A stretch of 64,000 bases of DNA from a virus: IMG/VR virus record IMGVR_UViG_3300021961_000078, positions 1-64,000 of that record. One strand, given 5' to 3'. Shown here piece after piece: positions 32,698-41,640 of this stretch. The notes under the pieces were generated by a model. That model made no database searches, was not told the DNA's origin, and saw only the letters and a program-made list of their open reading frames with translations. Every line of letters starts with the position of its first letter. Positions within the stretch are counted from its first letter, which is position 1. The position numbers and the translations under genes are program-made.

Positions 32698-32726
32698 ATT
32701 ATAATTATAATTTAGAGACCTGTCAA
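32698..32726 (-). promoter_or_regulatory. Consensus sigma70 promoter for cpeT
   Basis: TTGACA at 32721-32726 and TATAAT at 32698-32703 are separated by exactly 17 bases, a perfect match to the sigma70 consensus. The -35 overlaps the stop codon of cp12. The ATG of cpeT is 20 bases downstream of the -10, with TAAGGG as ribosome site. Confidence 0.85.
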
Positions 32727-32935
32727 GCGTCGTAAAACTTGCACTCAGGCTCTGAAGGATTCGCGTCGCAATACAATTCCAACGATGTGGGATCGTGGTG
32801 ATCATTTGGATGCTTTTCATGATATGCTTCTAGCTGCTCCAATTCATCCTCAATGTGACGACGACGCTGTGGAGAAATGTTTCCATCATCCAACTGCTTT
32901 CGATCCACCTCAATATGTTTTTCGATACTTTCCAT
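32723..32935 (-). CDS. cp12: CP12-like Calvin-cycle inhibitor, 70 aa
   Basis: The C-terminus reads LELYCDANPSEPECKFYDA, the CP12 loop with two Cys eight residues apart and the terminal YD that inserts into GAPDH. The N-terminal half is a charged helix pair (MESIEKHIEVDRKQLDDGNI) as in phage CP12 proteins. Host CP12 binds GAPDH and phosphoribulokinase in the dark. Phage CP12 is thought to steer carbon away from the Calvin cycle. It sits between the hub gene and cpeT, with a late box upstream (32961). Confidence 0.8.
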   Translation of the reverse strand: MESIEKHIEVDRKQLDDGNISPQRRRHIEDELEQLEAYHEKHPNDHHDPTSLELYCDANPSEPECKFYDA

Positions 32936-32960
32936 TATTAGTATCCGTATAAACTAAAAT

Positions 32961-32968
32961 TATTTATT
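32961..32968 (-). promoter_or_regulatory. Late promoter AATAAATA
   Basis: A late box 25 bases before ATG 32935. It overlaps the last codons of the hub gene. Confidence 0.55.
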
Positions 32969-34319
32969 CCTTGACCGAATCGCGTGTTAGAGTTAGTTGG
33001 GTAGTCATACCCTCTTTCTCCCAGGTGTGGGAGACACCTGCAATCAGATACTTGCCACTATATCTTTTATCTTCATCCACCTTACCTGAGGTGCCTGCAA
33101 CAGGATCTTCACCAGGAGTCTGTTTAGCAGCAGGGATTACCACTTTGAGTATCTGACCTGCACACAATGCAGTATTACCAGGAATTACAATTGTCAATTG
33201 AATAGATTTCAACAAACTATATCTGGCAGAAGCATATAGTGCTACCATCTGAGTATCATTATTTCCTTCAGTGCCTGCTTTAGGATCACCACTTCCCTCT
33301 TGATTCTTCAACTTAGGTAGATTTCTGATGTGCATTCTAGTGGGTGCCGCATCCTCAATTTCTTCTGTCAATTCATATGGAGGTTTGTCTTCAATATGAC
33401 TTGCCATACCGAAGACTTGTTTGTAGTTAATCTCCTTTGGTGCTCCAATAGTCCCACGCTTGTCATTCTTACCAGAATCTGTAGTCTGAGTGTCAGTAAC
33501 CTTAGGCATAGAAATACCAATGGTGAGTGACTTGTATGTGCCAAGTCTCATATTCCTAAGGTGATCTGCCTTATCAGGATATTGCACACTCTCAATAGCA
33601 TACATACCGTCTTCTGGTGGATCTGCACCCTGCTGGACTAACTTATACTCAAACTTCTCAGCACCATCAATAGCACCTTCGCAAAGACCATCGATGGAAT
33701 AGAATACAAAACCTTTCTTGGTTTCAAAGAATAGGAATCCAGTTTGCTTTGTTGATCCCTTACCACCCTTCTTTCTTGTTACCTTGTCACAGATGTGTGA
33801 AATAGCATCAGTAACTTTCCAGTTAGGTGAAATGAAATTGATTGTGCTGTGGTCTTCAAAGTATTTTGACTTGACCCTATCCTGTGCCTCCCAATACTTT
33901 GTACATAAGTGTTTGGGAATGTTTGGTTTATTAACAGCGCCCTTCATAGGACCGAATGATTTGAATACCTTCTTCAATTCATTCTTGTAGATCTGTGGTG
34001 TTGAGCAATGAAGAATATACATCTGACCACGCTCAGACTTGATAATGCTACCAATTTTGAAGACCTTCAATTCAATCTCTAGAGGATCTCCTTTGGAGCT
34101 CTTAGTTTCAATCTCCAATTCAATCTTTTCTCCACCCATCAACAGCAGGTTGAAGTCAATTGCATCAACGATGGTAAAGTCTGCACGAATAAAAGGTGCC
34201 TCGATCGCTTCGTGGTAACTGAAGTCGGTGACAATATCTCTGATATCATAACTCTTACCACCAACTGTGGTAAGCACCATCTTCTTTAATTCGTGTAATC
34301 TAGCTCTTCTATTTGCCAT
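32964..34319 (-). CDS. Baseplate hub protein (gp27-like role), 451 aa
   Basis: It starts MANRRARLHELKKMVLTTVG. The part from residue 30 to 90 (YHEAIEAPFIRADFTIVDAI, then LLMGGEKIELEIE) resembles the beta-barrel domains of hub proteins such as T4 gp27 or phage-tail GpD-type proteins. It is followed by gp5 across the cp12-cpeT insertion, consistent with the gp27-gp5 hub complex. The first base of its ATG is shared with the stop of the 979-residue gene. The exact T4 counterpart is not certain. Confidence 0.6.
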   Translation of the reverse strand: MANRRARLHELKKMVLTTVGGKSYDIRDIVTDFSYHEAIEAPFIRADFTIVDAIDFNLLLMGGEKIELEIETKSSKGDPLEIELKVFKIGSIIKSERGQMYILHCSTPQIYKNELKKVFKSFGPMKGAVNKPNIPKHLCTKYWEAQDRVKSKYFEDHSTINFISPNWKVTDAISHICDKVTRKKGGKGSTKQTGFLFFETKKGFVFYSIDGLCEGAIDGAEKFEYKLVQQGADPPEDGMYAIESVQYPDKADHLRNMRLGTYKSLTIGISMPKVTDTQTTDSGKNDKRGTIGAPKEINYKQVFGMASHIEDKPPYELTEEIEDAAPTRMHIRNLPKLKNQEGSGDPKAGTEGNNDTQMVALYASARYSLLKSIQLTIVIPGNTALCAGQILKVVIPAAKQTPGEDPVAGTSGKVDEDKRYSGKYLIAGVSHTWEKEGMTTQLTLTRDSVKE

Positions 34320-37258
34320 TACATTAAGTCTACCATGTCGTTATTGAAGTCTGCTACCAGACCAAATTTAGGCATAAGGAATGGATCTGCTTCCATCTTA
34401 GTCCTGCCAGGCATTACGATTGAAGGTGCCATAGAGGCAGCAGCCCCAGAGTTTTGAATGATTGGTGGCATACTGAATGCAGTCGAAACATTTGCACTAT
34501 CAAAACCCGCAAATAACTCATTGAATTTCTTTTCATTCTGCTCAACTTCATCCAACTGTGCTTTATTCACTTTGAATCCTGTATAGTCTTGCTCATTCTT
34601 AACAGAATCGGTCATCACCTCACCAAACTTTTTGAGACTTGCTTTAAGAGCATCAAATGGATCTTCAGAGTCTTTATCAGATGTTTGAGATGCTTGACGC
34701 TCAGCATCAGTTACTACATCAACATTCTTCATTTCAGCAGGAGCAGCACCCTCAAGTAAATCACCAGTCTCAGGATCTTTAGCACCAGGCAATGCAGATA
34801 CTTTTTCACCATCTTTATCTGTGCCTTCAAGTGCCAATTCTACTGCAGCTCTTGCAGCAAGTTGTCTTGCTTCAGTATCACTTCTTCCTTGTGCCTTCCA
34901 ATTGGCATAATTCTGTTGGTATGACTTGTTATAGAAATATCCAATGAGTGCTTGAGGATCTGGTTTAATGCTCTTTACCTCATAGTTAAATGCTTCTGTG
35001 CCTTCTTTAGAAGATCCACTGCGTTTCCCGTGTTTCTTCTTGAGCCAATCTTTGAAACCACCACTTTGGGTGACAGCATTAAACTCATCGCTGCCAGGTT
35101 TCACACCAGTCAACTCTTCACCCATACCCATGAAACCTGCCTTCACCCTCTTGCTGACATTCTTGACAGTTACATCACCACCACTTTCGGTGTATTTGAC
35201 ATAATACGTCTTGTCATTAAGCACCAGACCTGTAGTATTATGAGCACCACTTCCATATGAAACAGGATCAAACTTACCACCTTCAGAAAACTTAGGTAGA
35301 GTTGGTTTAATTGCACCACCAACCGAGAATCCAGGCATACCATATCCACCAGCAGATGCTTGACGCATCCTCATCTTGGTAAGTCCAGGATTCTTCCTAG
35401 TCGCTGGAGTATCGAATGGCACAACGAATGCACCACCCTGAGCAAATCCTTTATAACCTACCCATTCCGTGCCGTGACCGATGAATGATGTGCTACGCCC
35501 ACCATCTAAGGACACAGGATACCCAGATTGCGGTCCTGAGATCCATCCACCACGAGCAAATCCTGGCATAGGCATTGGTTGCACGGATCTTACCGCACCA
35601 CCTTCTGCAAATCCGAGTAATCCTTTCCCCCAATTCCATGCTTTACTTATCAAACTACCAGCAGCAGATGCTACAGCGCCTACAGGATTCAAGGCAAACT
35701 TAGCAATAGCAGCACCAATAATCTTAACAGACTCCAGGATACCACCTGGCTCCATCAAGATATCATACAATGCGCTCCAGAATTTCTCCTCTTTTGACAT
35801 CAGTGGGCTAGCATTGCCACCTTCTGCCAATTTGGGCAGTATGACAGGAGATCTTACTTTGCCGCCTGCTGCCTTACCTTCCTTCGCTGATCCTTTACCT
35901 TGTGCCTTCTTAGGTGTGAAGAATTTCAGCACTGCGGTCAGTGCTTTAATACCCAAGAATAGAGGGAAGAATGTTGCCTTAACACCAAATCCTAAGATCT
36001 TGGTGAGCATTGGTAGGTGAGGCTCAACAGCATCTAAGATGCCATTCATAAATCCACCCAACGCCTCAAAGAATCCACCGATAGCATCCTTGATAGGTGC
36101 CATCACAGCGTTGAATACATTGCCGATCATTCCGAAGAATCTCTTGATCGGCTCAAAGATGGGCTCGATTAGTTTACCAATACCTTGACCAACAGCACCA
36201 CCAGCGAGACCGCCAACAGCACCGCCAATCATCCCCCCTAGAGGACCGCCAACAGCACTACCAATAGCACCACCCACTGCGGTGCCAGCACCTGCTCCTA
36301 CGCCCGCTCCAAGCGCCTCTGCGGTGCTCCCACCAGACGCAGCGACACCGATCGCAGCAATAGATCCAGCACCTAGGACACCAGCAGCACGAGCATACTT
36401 GCTCTTGGCAAATGCCTTCATCTTTCCAGCAAGTTTCCCTGCCTTGAAAAGATTCATTATGCCCTTACCTAAGGTGCCAACTACCCAGGTAAGTGCTTTT
36501 ACTGTAGCAATAGGATTCTTGAGGAATGCCATACCCACAAATAGTGGGGCAGCAGACAGCAGAAACTGTATTGCACCGAATAATCCTTTTATACTAATAG
36601 GATTCTCAAGGAAACGGATGAGACCATCGAGTGCCGATCCGACCAGAAAATTGGCAATCTTGAAGATAAATTTTCCGAGAGAGACAAGTCCTTTGGCGAG
36701 TTTCTCAACCTTATCTGGATTCTTTGACATCCAATCGAGGATACCAAAGATAACAAAATACTTGAGAAAGAAACCAGCAATCCTCGCAAGAGCACCAAAC
36801 ATTCCACCGAATGCTTTCTTAGTCTCTTCCTTAAACTTCTCAGTGATTTTTCCAAATAGACCAGGCTGTGACTTTTCAGATTCTTCTTCTGATTTGTCTC
36901 TTCTTTTTCTTGCCTCTTCTTTTTTCTTCTTGGTTAACTCGTCCTTTCTTCTTTTCTCTTCAGACTTCTTTGCCTTTTCTTCTGTCTTGAAGATCTTGTC
37001 TGCATTCTTGATCTGCTCACCTACAGACTTACCCAATGACTCTGAGAGTTTCTCTACAGAAAGTGCCATACTATTCAAAGTAGCACCCATTGAGTTGAGA
37101 CCACTCAGAATAGATTTAACGCCCGATTGCACCTCCCCCATTGCCTGAGCAGCAGTGAGTGGGGTAAACTTACTAGCCGCACCAGTAGATCCCTTATAAG
37201 AGATCATCTTATAAAGTTTTGCTTTGGGGACTCTAGATACTGGTTTAGTCTCTGCCAT
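34319..37258 (-). CDS. Tape-measure-like structural protein, 979 aa
   Basis: A Lys/Glu-rich coiled-coil start (residues 60-120) is followed by hydrophobic segments (YFVIFGILDWMSKNPDKVEK, then an AGAGTAVGGAIGSAVGG glycine-zipper region). After that come several short GG-x(n)-GG motifs (AAGGKVRSPV, FAEGGAV, FARGGW, FAQGGAF) of the kind found in tail tape measure proteins. It overlaps and resembles its upstream neighbour (37258-40716). It probably sits in the tail tube or baseplate hub. There is no enzyme domain. Confidence 0.6.
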   Translation of the reverse strand: MAETKPVSRVPKAKLYKMISYKGSTGAASKFTPLTAAQAMGEVQSGVKSILSGLNSMGATLNSMALSVEKLSESLGKSVGEQIKNADKIFKTEEKAKKSEEKRRKDELTKKKKEEARKRRDKSEEESEKSQPGLFGKITEKFKEETKKAFGGMFGALARIAGFFLKYFVIFGILDWMSKNPDKVEKLAKGLVSLGKFIFKIANFLVGSALDGLIRFLENPISIKGLFGAIQFLLSAAPLFVGMAFLKNPIATVKALTWVVGTLGKGIMNLFKAGKLAGKMKAFAKSKYARAAGVLGAGSIAAIGVAASGGSTAEALGAGVGAGAGTAVGGAIGSAVGGPLGGMIGGAVGGLAGGAVGQGIGKLIEPIFEPIKRFFGMIGNVFNAVMAPIKDAIGGFFEALGGFMNGILDAVEPHLPMLTKILGFGVKATFFPLFLGIKALTAVLKFFTPKKAQGKGSAKEGKAAGGKVRSPVILPKLAEGGNASPLMSKEEKFWSALYDILMEPGGILESVKIIGAAIAKFALNPVGAVASAAGSLISKAWNWGKGLLGFAEGGAVRSVQPMPMPGFARGGWISGPQSGYPVSLDGGRSTSFIGHGTEWVGYKGFAQGGAFVVPFDTPATRKNPGLTKMRMRQASAGGYGMPGFSVGGAIKPTLPKFSEGGKFDPVSYGSGAHNTTGLVLNDKTYYVKYTESGGDVTVKNVSKRVKAGFMGMGEELTGVKPGSDEFNAVTQSGGFKDWLKKKHGKRSGSSKEGTEAFNYEVKSIKPDPQALIGYFYNKSYQQNYANWKAQGRSDTEARQLAARAAVELALEGTDKDGEKVSALPGAKDPETGDLLEGAAPAEMKNVDVVTDAERQASQTSDKDSEDPFDALKASLKKFGEVMTDSVKNEQDYTGFKVNKAQLDEVEQNEKKFNELFAGFDSANVSTAFSMPPIIQNSGAAASMAPSIVMPGRTKMEADPFLMPKFGLVADFNNDMVDLM

Positions 37259-40200
37259 TACTTATTATGGGTTAGCAGGGGGGATGGCTTTGTATGAATA
37301 ATATTTGGTGCTTGTCCACCTCTGTTATTTATTACTGGTTGTTGTATCGTATTGGTAACTACTGTTGGGGGCGCAATGACAGTCTTCCTGTCCTTATCTC
37401 TTTGTGCCTTCTTTCTCACTTTGTTTTGCAGATCAACAAATTGCTTGACCTTTGTGCCAGTAATCTCACTCTGAGAGATCATTGCTCTCTGTTTTGTAGC
37501 ACTCTCAAGCGCATCCCCCCTGAGAGTCCTATATCCACGCAACCCAGAAGAAACATCGAGATCCGTTGATCCCATCATATTCATAAATGCTTTTCTAAAG
37601 TCACCTTCAAATGTCTTCATCAGTTGATCGACAGACTCATCCAGAGTCAACTCTTTTTCGGGTTTAGTAGATGCACCAGAATCCCCACCACCAGTTTCAG
37701 AAGTCTGACCTTCGGATGTAGTGCTTTCTATATCCTTTCCATCACCAAATTTTTTGGATGGTTTAATAGATCTTGGTGCCTTCCACCACCAAACATCACC
37801 ATCTGGCAATTGGTTTTGGAAGAGATTCTTATCCATGAAGTAATACTTACCAGGACCATCTGTCTTATTACCAGAACTGTTAGTCTTCTTCCAGGTCCCG
37901 CCATGATTAAGTTGTCCGAATGGATCATGGACCACAAATCCATTATTTTTGTATCCAACCACCATACCCCAGTGTCCAGATCCCTTATACTTAAATCCCA
38001 CAGGGATTGGATATCCTGCATCAATTTCAGATCTCAGATTTGACCAGCTGCCACCAGTCCTAAGTGATGAATCAATACCAAAATCTGCAAGTGCCTTTCT
38101 TTGAGGATTTGCTTCTGTTGAAGATCCGTATTTCTGTCTTACTTTATTATAGTCCTCAGATGTCATCGACTTGCCAAGCAATTGCGATGTCCACATTGCC
38201 ATTGTGGTTGAATAGCACTGCGTATCTCCAGGACGACCAAACTTATCTTGCTTATTCGCTCTTTGATTTAAGTATGGGACATTCTGAATGATCTTACCAC
38301 CCTCAGCAGCAAACTGAATTCCAACACGGGGACTACGACCACTTTCCATAACAGTAGCTTCATCATTCCTTCTCCAGGAATTGACGCCCTTATTATGCTT
38401 TGCTAGTCTTTCCCTATATGCTTTGATGACAGGAGTATAATCTCCACTATCAAGTGCTTGTTTAACTAGACCACGAATACCTGCACCATCCAGAGATCCA
38501 TAGTTAAACACGACAGACTCAAGTGCTGCCTTTACTTTATCAGGTGCCTTACCATAACTGTCTCCAACTTCTCTAATGAGACGCGCACGGTGCTCTTTAA
38601 TGTGTTTTGCTTTGATCCAATACGCTTCTTCCTTTGTGATCTTATCGCCTTTCTTTACCTTACCCGAAAGACGGAATCCTGATGGGTAGTAAGTAGCACC
38701 GATACCAATCGTGGGGACACTCCATCCATGAATAGCATCTGGATACGCATTTTCTCGTATGCCTTCATAATTGCCAAGAAGTGCAGCAAACTTAGTATCA
38801 AAGTCTCCAGATACGGGGACATCACCAGCACCAGCACCACTGCTAGGAGTGCCATCAGATGCTGCACCAGCACCAGGAGTAGATCCAGGTTGGGTTGCTG
38901 CCTGTGCCTTTCCACCCGTAAGACCAGACACAAAATCAACGATAGTCTTAAGGACACCGATGAAACCATTATCACCAGTGTCTGTCAAGATATCTAATAC
39001 GTCTTGTCTCTTCTTCTCGGTGCGTGTCATAAAGACACCACCCGCAGCAAATTCTACAGGACCACCTGCTGCTCTTTTATTATATCCATCAAAATCAAAG
39101 AGATTAAAGGTCAGCATATCAGCATAACCTTTTGCCACGCTCATGGGATCCATGAGACGTTTTGCATTGTTAATTACAAACTGGACGGTCTTGCCAATGG
39201 TATCCATGATACCACCAAATATAAAGTCTGCGAAATCCTTAAGGATCCCAGCAACCTCCATAAGGATACTGGCAAGTTGACCAACAAAGTCAAATAGTGC
39301 GCTGAATAATTCTTTGATTGGTTGGAATACTTCACCAAAGACACCAGACACGACCTTAAACATCATGCCAAAGTATCTCTTGATTGGTCCGAAGATGGGC
39401 TCCAAGAGGGGACCCAACTCACCACCAACCCACTCACCAAGGAAACTACCGATCGCACTACCAACCATGGGTGCGAAGGGACCCAGGAAGGGTCCTAGGA
39501 GCGCCGTGCCTGCCGCTGCACCGAGCACACCGCCTGCTGCCTGCCCTACACCTGCCCCAACCGCTTTACCAGCACTCTCACCTGCTGCAAGACCTCCTGC
39601 AATGCGTGTAACACCACCTAGGATTGAGACTCCAGCAGCAACTTTACCAGGATTCGCCTTTGCAAAGTTGTTGAATCCCTTATTGAGTTTTTTACCAGCG
39701 ATCCTTCCACGCTGTTGTAATTTTCCTAGAGGACCCTTCTGTCTACTTCCATATTGACCCTGAAGTCTTTGTTTTAATTCATCTTGATACAGAGAGGACT
39801 TCATGCCCTTGCCTGCTTTCTTGCCTCTCTTGGCATCAGCACGCTGGGCAGATTTTCTCATCTGCTCTACTTCTTCCTTGGTATAGATGACTCCTGTCTT
39901 CTTGTCTCTATACCCAGTCATTCTCTTTTCACGAGAGACCTCAGTTTCCGCCTCCATTGCTGCTTGGCGACTGAAGATCCCTCTAACAAAGTTGATGTCT
40001 TGCATCAACTTCCATGGCATCATGACATACTGTGCTGCCTTCAGGGCAGCAACACCACCAAGTAATTGGAATGCACCAAGAAGGAATCTGAATCCTCTCT
40101 TTACTATATTCTCATTGATGCCATCTGCACTGAAATCACCAAACATGTTGGTGAGTCCATTCATGACCCCATTGATACCAAAACTTGCTATGTTATAAGC

Positions 40201-40716
40201 AAATTTACCGATATGATAGATCAGTTTGAATAACTTGACTGCAGACTCTGGATTCTTTTCCAACCAGTCTAGGACACCAAATATAATGAAGTATTTGGCA
40301 ACAGTGCCCAGGATACCACCTAGAGCCTGTAGGAATCCCTTGACAGGTTTCTTGACCTTATCTGCAAACTTCTTTTTATCTTTCTGTGCTTCCTTATCGC
40401 CCTTTTCTGCTGCATCTTCAGCTTTCTGTCTCTTCTTCTTCTCAAACAGTTTACCGTAAAACCTTTGCATCCTCTTAGCAAAGGTTTCTTTGGATTTTGT
40501 CTCATCCTCAATGCGGGTTACTGTTGCTTGAGTATTAGATCTAAGAAACTCTCGCTCAAACTCTACTAATTTTCTCGACTGCTCCAGATGCTGCCCAATA
40601 CCCTCCACCAAGACTCCCGTGCGGTTGATACCTTTACGGAGCTCGTTGAAATTCGTGCCAATAGCAGTCTTGGCGGCGAAGGGTTTGATTTTGACGAAAC
40701 TACGGATAGCTGCCAT
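37258..40716 (-). CDS. Tape-measure-like protein fused to lysozyme and C39-type peptidase, 1152 aa
   Basis: Residues 1-620 parallel the 979-residue neighbour (YFIIFGVLDWLEKNPESAVK, a glycine-zipper region, EPIFGPIKRYFGMM). A GH24-type lysozyme follows, with E651 and D660 in NYEGIRENAYPDA and the TIGIGATY strand after it. Next is a C39-like papain-fold peptidase: Cys in DTQCYSTT (about 833), His in GHWGMVVGY (about 914), Asp in VVHDPFGQ (about 931). It would cut peptidoglycan glycan and peptide bonds during DNA injection. T4 carries the tail lysozyme in gp5, so this is a relocated arrangement. Confidence 0.75.
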   Translation of the reverse strand: MAAIRSFVKIKPFAAKTAIGTNFNELRKGINRTGVLVEGIGQHLEQSRKLVEFEREFLRSNTQATVTRIEDETKSKETFAKRMQRFYGKLFEKKKRQKAEDAAEKGDKEAQKDKKKFADKVKKPVKGFLQALGGILGTVAKYFIIFGVLDWLEKNPESAVKLFKLIYHIGKFAYNIASFGINGVMNGLTNMFGDFSADGINENIVKRGFRFLLGAFQLLGGVAALKAAQYVMMPWKLMQDINFVRGIFSRQAAMEAETEVSREKRMTGYRDKKTGVIYTKEEVEQMRKSAQRADAKRGKKAGKGMKSSLYQDELKQRLQGQYGSRQKGPLGKLQQRGRIAGKKLNKGFNNFAKANPGKVAAGVSILGGVTRIAGGLAAGESAGKAVGAGVGQAAGGVLGAAAGTALLGPFLGPFAPMVGSAIGSFLGEWVGGELGPLLEPIFGPIKRYFGMMFKVVSGVFGEVFQPIKELFSALFDFVGQLASILMEVAGILKDFADFIFGGIMDTIGKTVQFVINNAKRLMDPMSVAKGYADMLTFNLFDFDGYNKRAAGGPVEFAAGGVFMTRTEKKRQDVLDILTDTGDNGFIGVLKTIVDFVSGLTGGKAQAATQPGSTPGAGAASDGTPSSGAGAGDVPVSGDFDTKFAALLGNYEGIRENAYPDAIHGWSVPTIGIGATYYPSGFRLSGKVKKGDKITKEEAYWIKAKHIKEHRARLIREVGDSYGKAPDKVKAALESVVFNYGSLDGAGIRGLVKQALDSGDYTPVIKAYRERLAKHNKGVNSWRRNDEATVMESGRSPRVGIQFAAEGGKIIQNVPYLNQRANKQDKFGRPGDTQCYSTTMAMWTSQLLGKSMTSEDYNKVRQKYGSSTEANPQRKALADFGIDSSLRTGGSWSNLRSEIDAGYPIPVGFKYKGSGHWGMVVGYKNNGFVVHDPFGQLNHGGTWKKTNSSGNKTDGPGKYYFMDKNLFQNQLPDGDVWWWKAPRSIKPSKKFGDGKDIESTTSEGQTSETGGGDSGASTKPEKELTLDESVDQLMKTFEGDFRKAFMNMMGSTDLDVSSGLRGYRTLRGDALESATKQRAMISQSEITGTKVKQFVDLQNKVRKKAQRDKDRKTVIAPPTVVTNTIQQPVINNRGGQAPNIIHTKPSPLLTHNK

Positions 40717-40901
40717 TAGAGAGACATGCGATTTCTTTCTTGAGACTGCCGTCTTTCCTCTTCAGCAATGTATGCTAATAGGAGATTCACATATACATCT
40801 CTTTCCCACGGCATCATATTCTCCATTTCGGTAAGAGAATATTTGTGATGTTGCATCAGTGCAAAATTAGTCTTGTAATAGTTTTCAAGACTATTATGCA
40901 T
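40716..40901 (-). CDS. Conserved small protein in the baseplate operon, 61 aa
   Basis: The sequence YSLTEMENMMPWERDVYVNL, then LLAYIAEEERR, is a pattern I recall in T4-like and other phages next to gp26-type genes, where it may be a tail-assembly chaperone component. It overlaps the lysozyme gene's ATG by one base and follows gp26 by 5 bases. An alternative start exists at M16. Confidence 0.55.
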   Translation of the reverse strand: MHNSLENYYKTNFALMQHHKYSLTEMENMMPWERDVYVNLLLAYIAEEERRQSQERNRMSL

Positions 40902-40906
40902 TAGGG

Positions 40907-41611
40907 CTACTCGAAAAAAGATGCGAGACCCTCAAGGACAACATCAGTCTTTACTCCAGTCTTGGGATTCTTGACCTCAAGTGTATAAGACAGTTTGGGC
41001 ATGGTTTCAAAGAATGCCTGAATCTTAGCAAACTGATCAGAATTCAGGTTTTCCAGGAATTCAAGTGCCTCTGCTTTAGTGAAGGAATCATAGATTTCTT
41101 CATCGTCATACACTTTATCAATACATCCTGCAGCAAGTGCAAAGACATCTTCCAAGGATGGATTATCCGACATATTCTGATTAACGAATACGTCAATGGA
41201 AGGGTATTTCATCATAACGCCGACCTTATCATCCAGAAGGATCTTCTGCTTATGCCCCTCGGGGACAACAACAGCAACCTCTTCCAGAGGCACAGCAACT
41301 TCAACTTGGGTTTCTTCATCGTCGGGACAAGTGACTTTGAATTCACTAATCTCGCCAACTGCTTTACCACGAATTCTAAGGAAAATATACTCGATCTCAA
41401 ATGTAGCGAGATCTTCAACCTTATTCTTCAGGTTTGTGCAGTTTTTAATGATGGTCTTAACCGCCTTAATCATCTCCTTCTCACTTTGAGATTCCATAGC
41501 AAGATAGAGGAGTTTCTCTTCCTTCACCAGGAAGGGGCGGTATGCAACTTTAGTGCCAGAAATAGGCAATGTCAATTCGTATTCAGGAATTGCAAGTTTA
41601 GGTAAAGGCAT
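40907..41611 (-). CDS. gp26: Baseplate hub subunit gp26, 234 aa
   Basis: The protein begins MPLPKLAIPEYELTLPISGT. It contains FLVKEEKLLYLAMESQSEKE, ATFEIEYIFLRIRGKAVGE and a CPDDEE segment, all typical of the T4 gp26 family (T4_baseplate). It ends in an acidic helical domain. In T4 it is a hub component. It has a CTAAATAA late box 22 bases upstream of its start. Confidence 0.85.
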   Translation of the reverse strand: MPLPKLAIPEYELTLPISGTKVAYRPFLVKEEKLLYLAMESQSEKEMIKAVKTIIKNCTNLKNKVEDLATFEIEYIFLRIRGKAVGEISEFKVTCPDDEETQVEVAVPLEEVAVVVPEGHKQKILLDDKVGVMMKYPSIDVFVNQNMSDNPSLEDVFALAAGCIDKVYDDEEIYDSFTKAEALEFLENLNSDQFAKIQAFFETMPKLSYTLEVKNPKTGVKTDVVLEGLASFFE

Positions 41612-41632
41612 AATATTCCATAACTGTTGAAA

Positions 41633-41640
41633 TTATTTAG
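41633..41640 (-). promoter_or_regulatory. Late promoter CTAAATAA
   Basis: A late box 22 bases before ATG 41611. It overlaps the stop codon of the gp54-like gene. Confidence 0.6.

Noticed and set aside
35481-36020. 179-codon plus-strand open frame
   Set aside because: It is also antisense to the same structural gene, with low-complexity Pro/Ala composition. No recognisable domain is present.
36282-37148. 288-codon plus-strand open frame
   Set aside because: It is antisense to the 979-residue tape-measure-like gene, Pro/Ala-biased as expected for the complement of an Ala/Gly/Lys-rich frame, and has no promoter or ribosome site.
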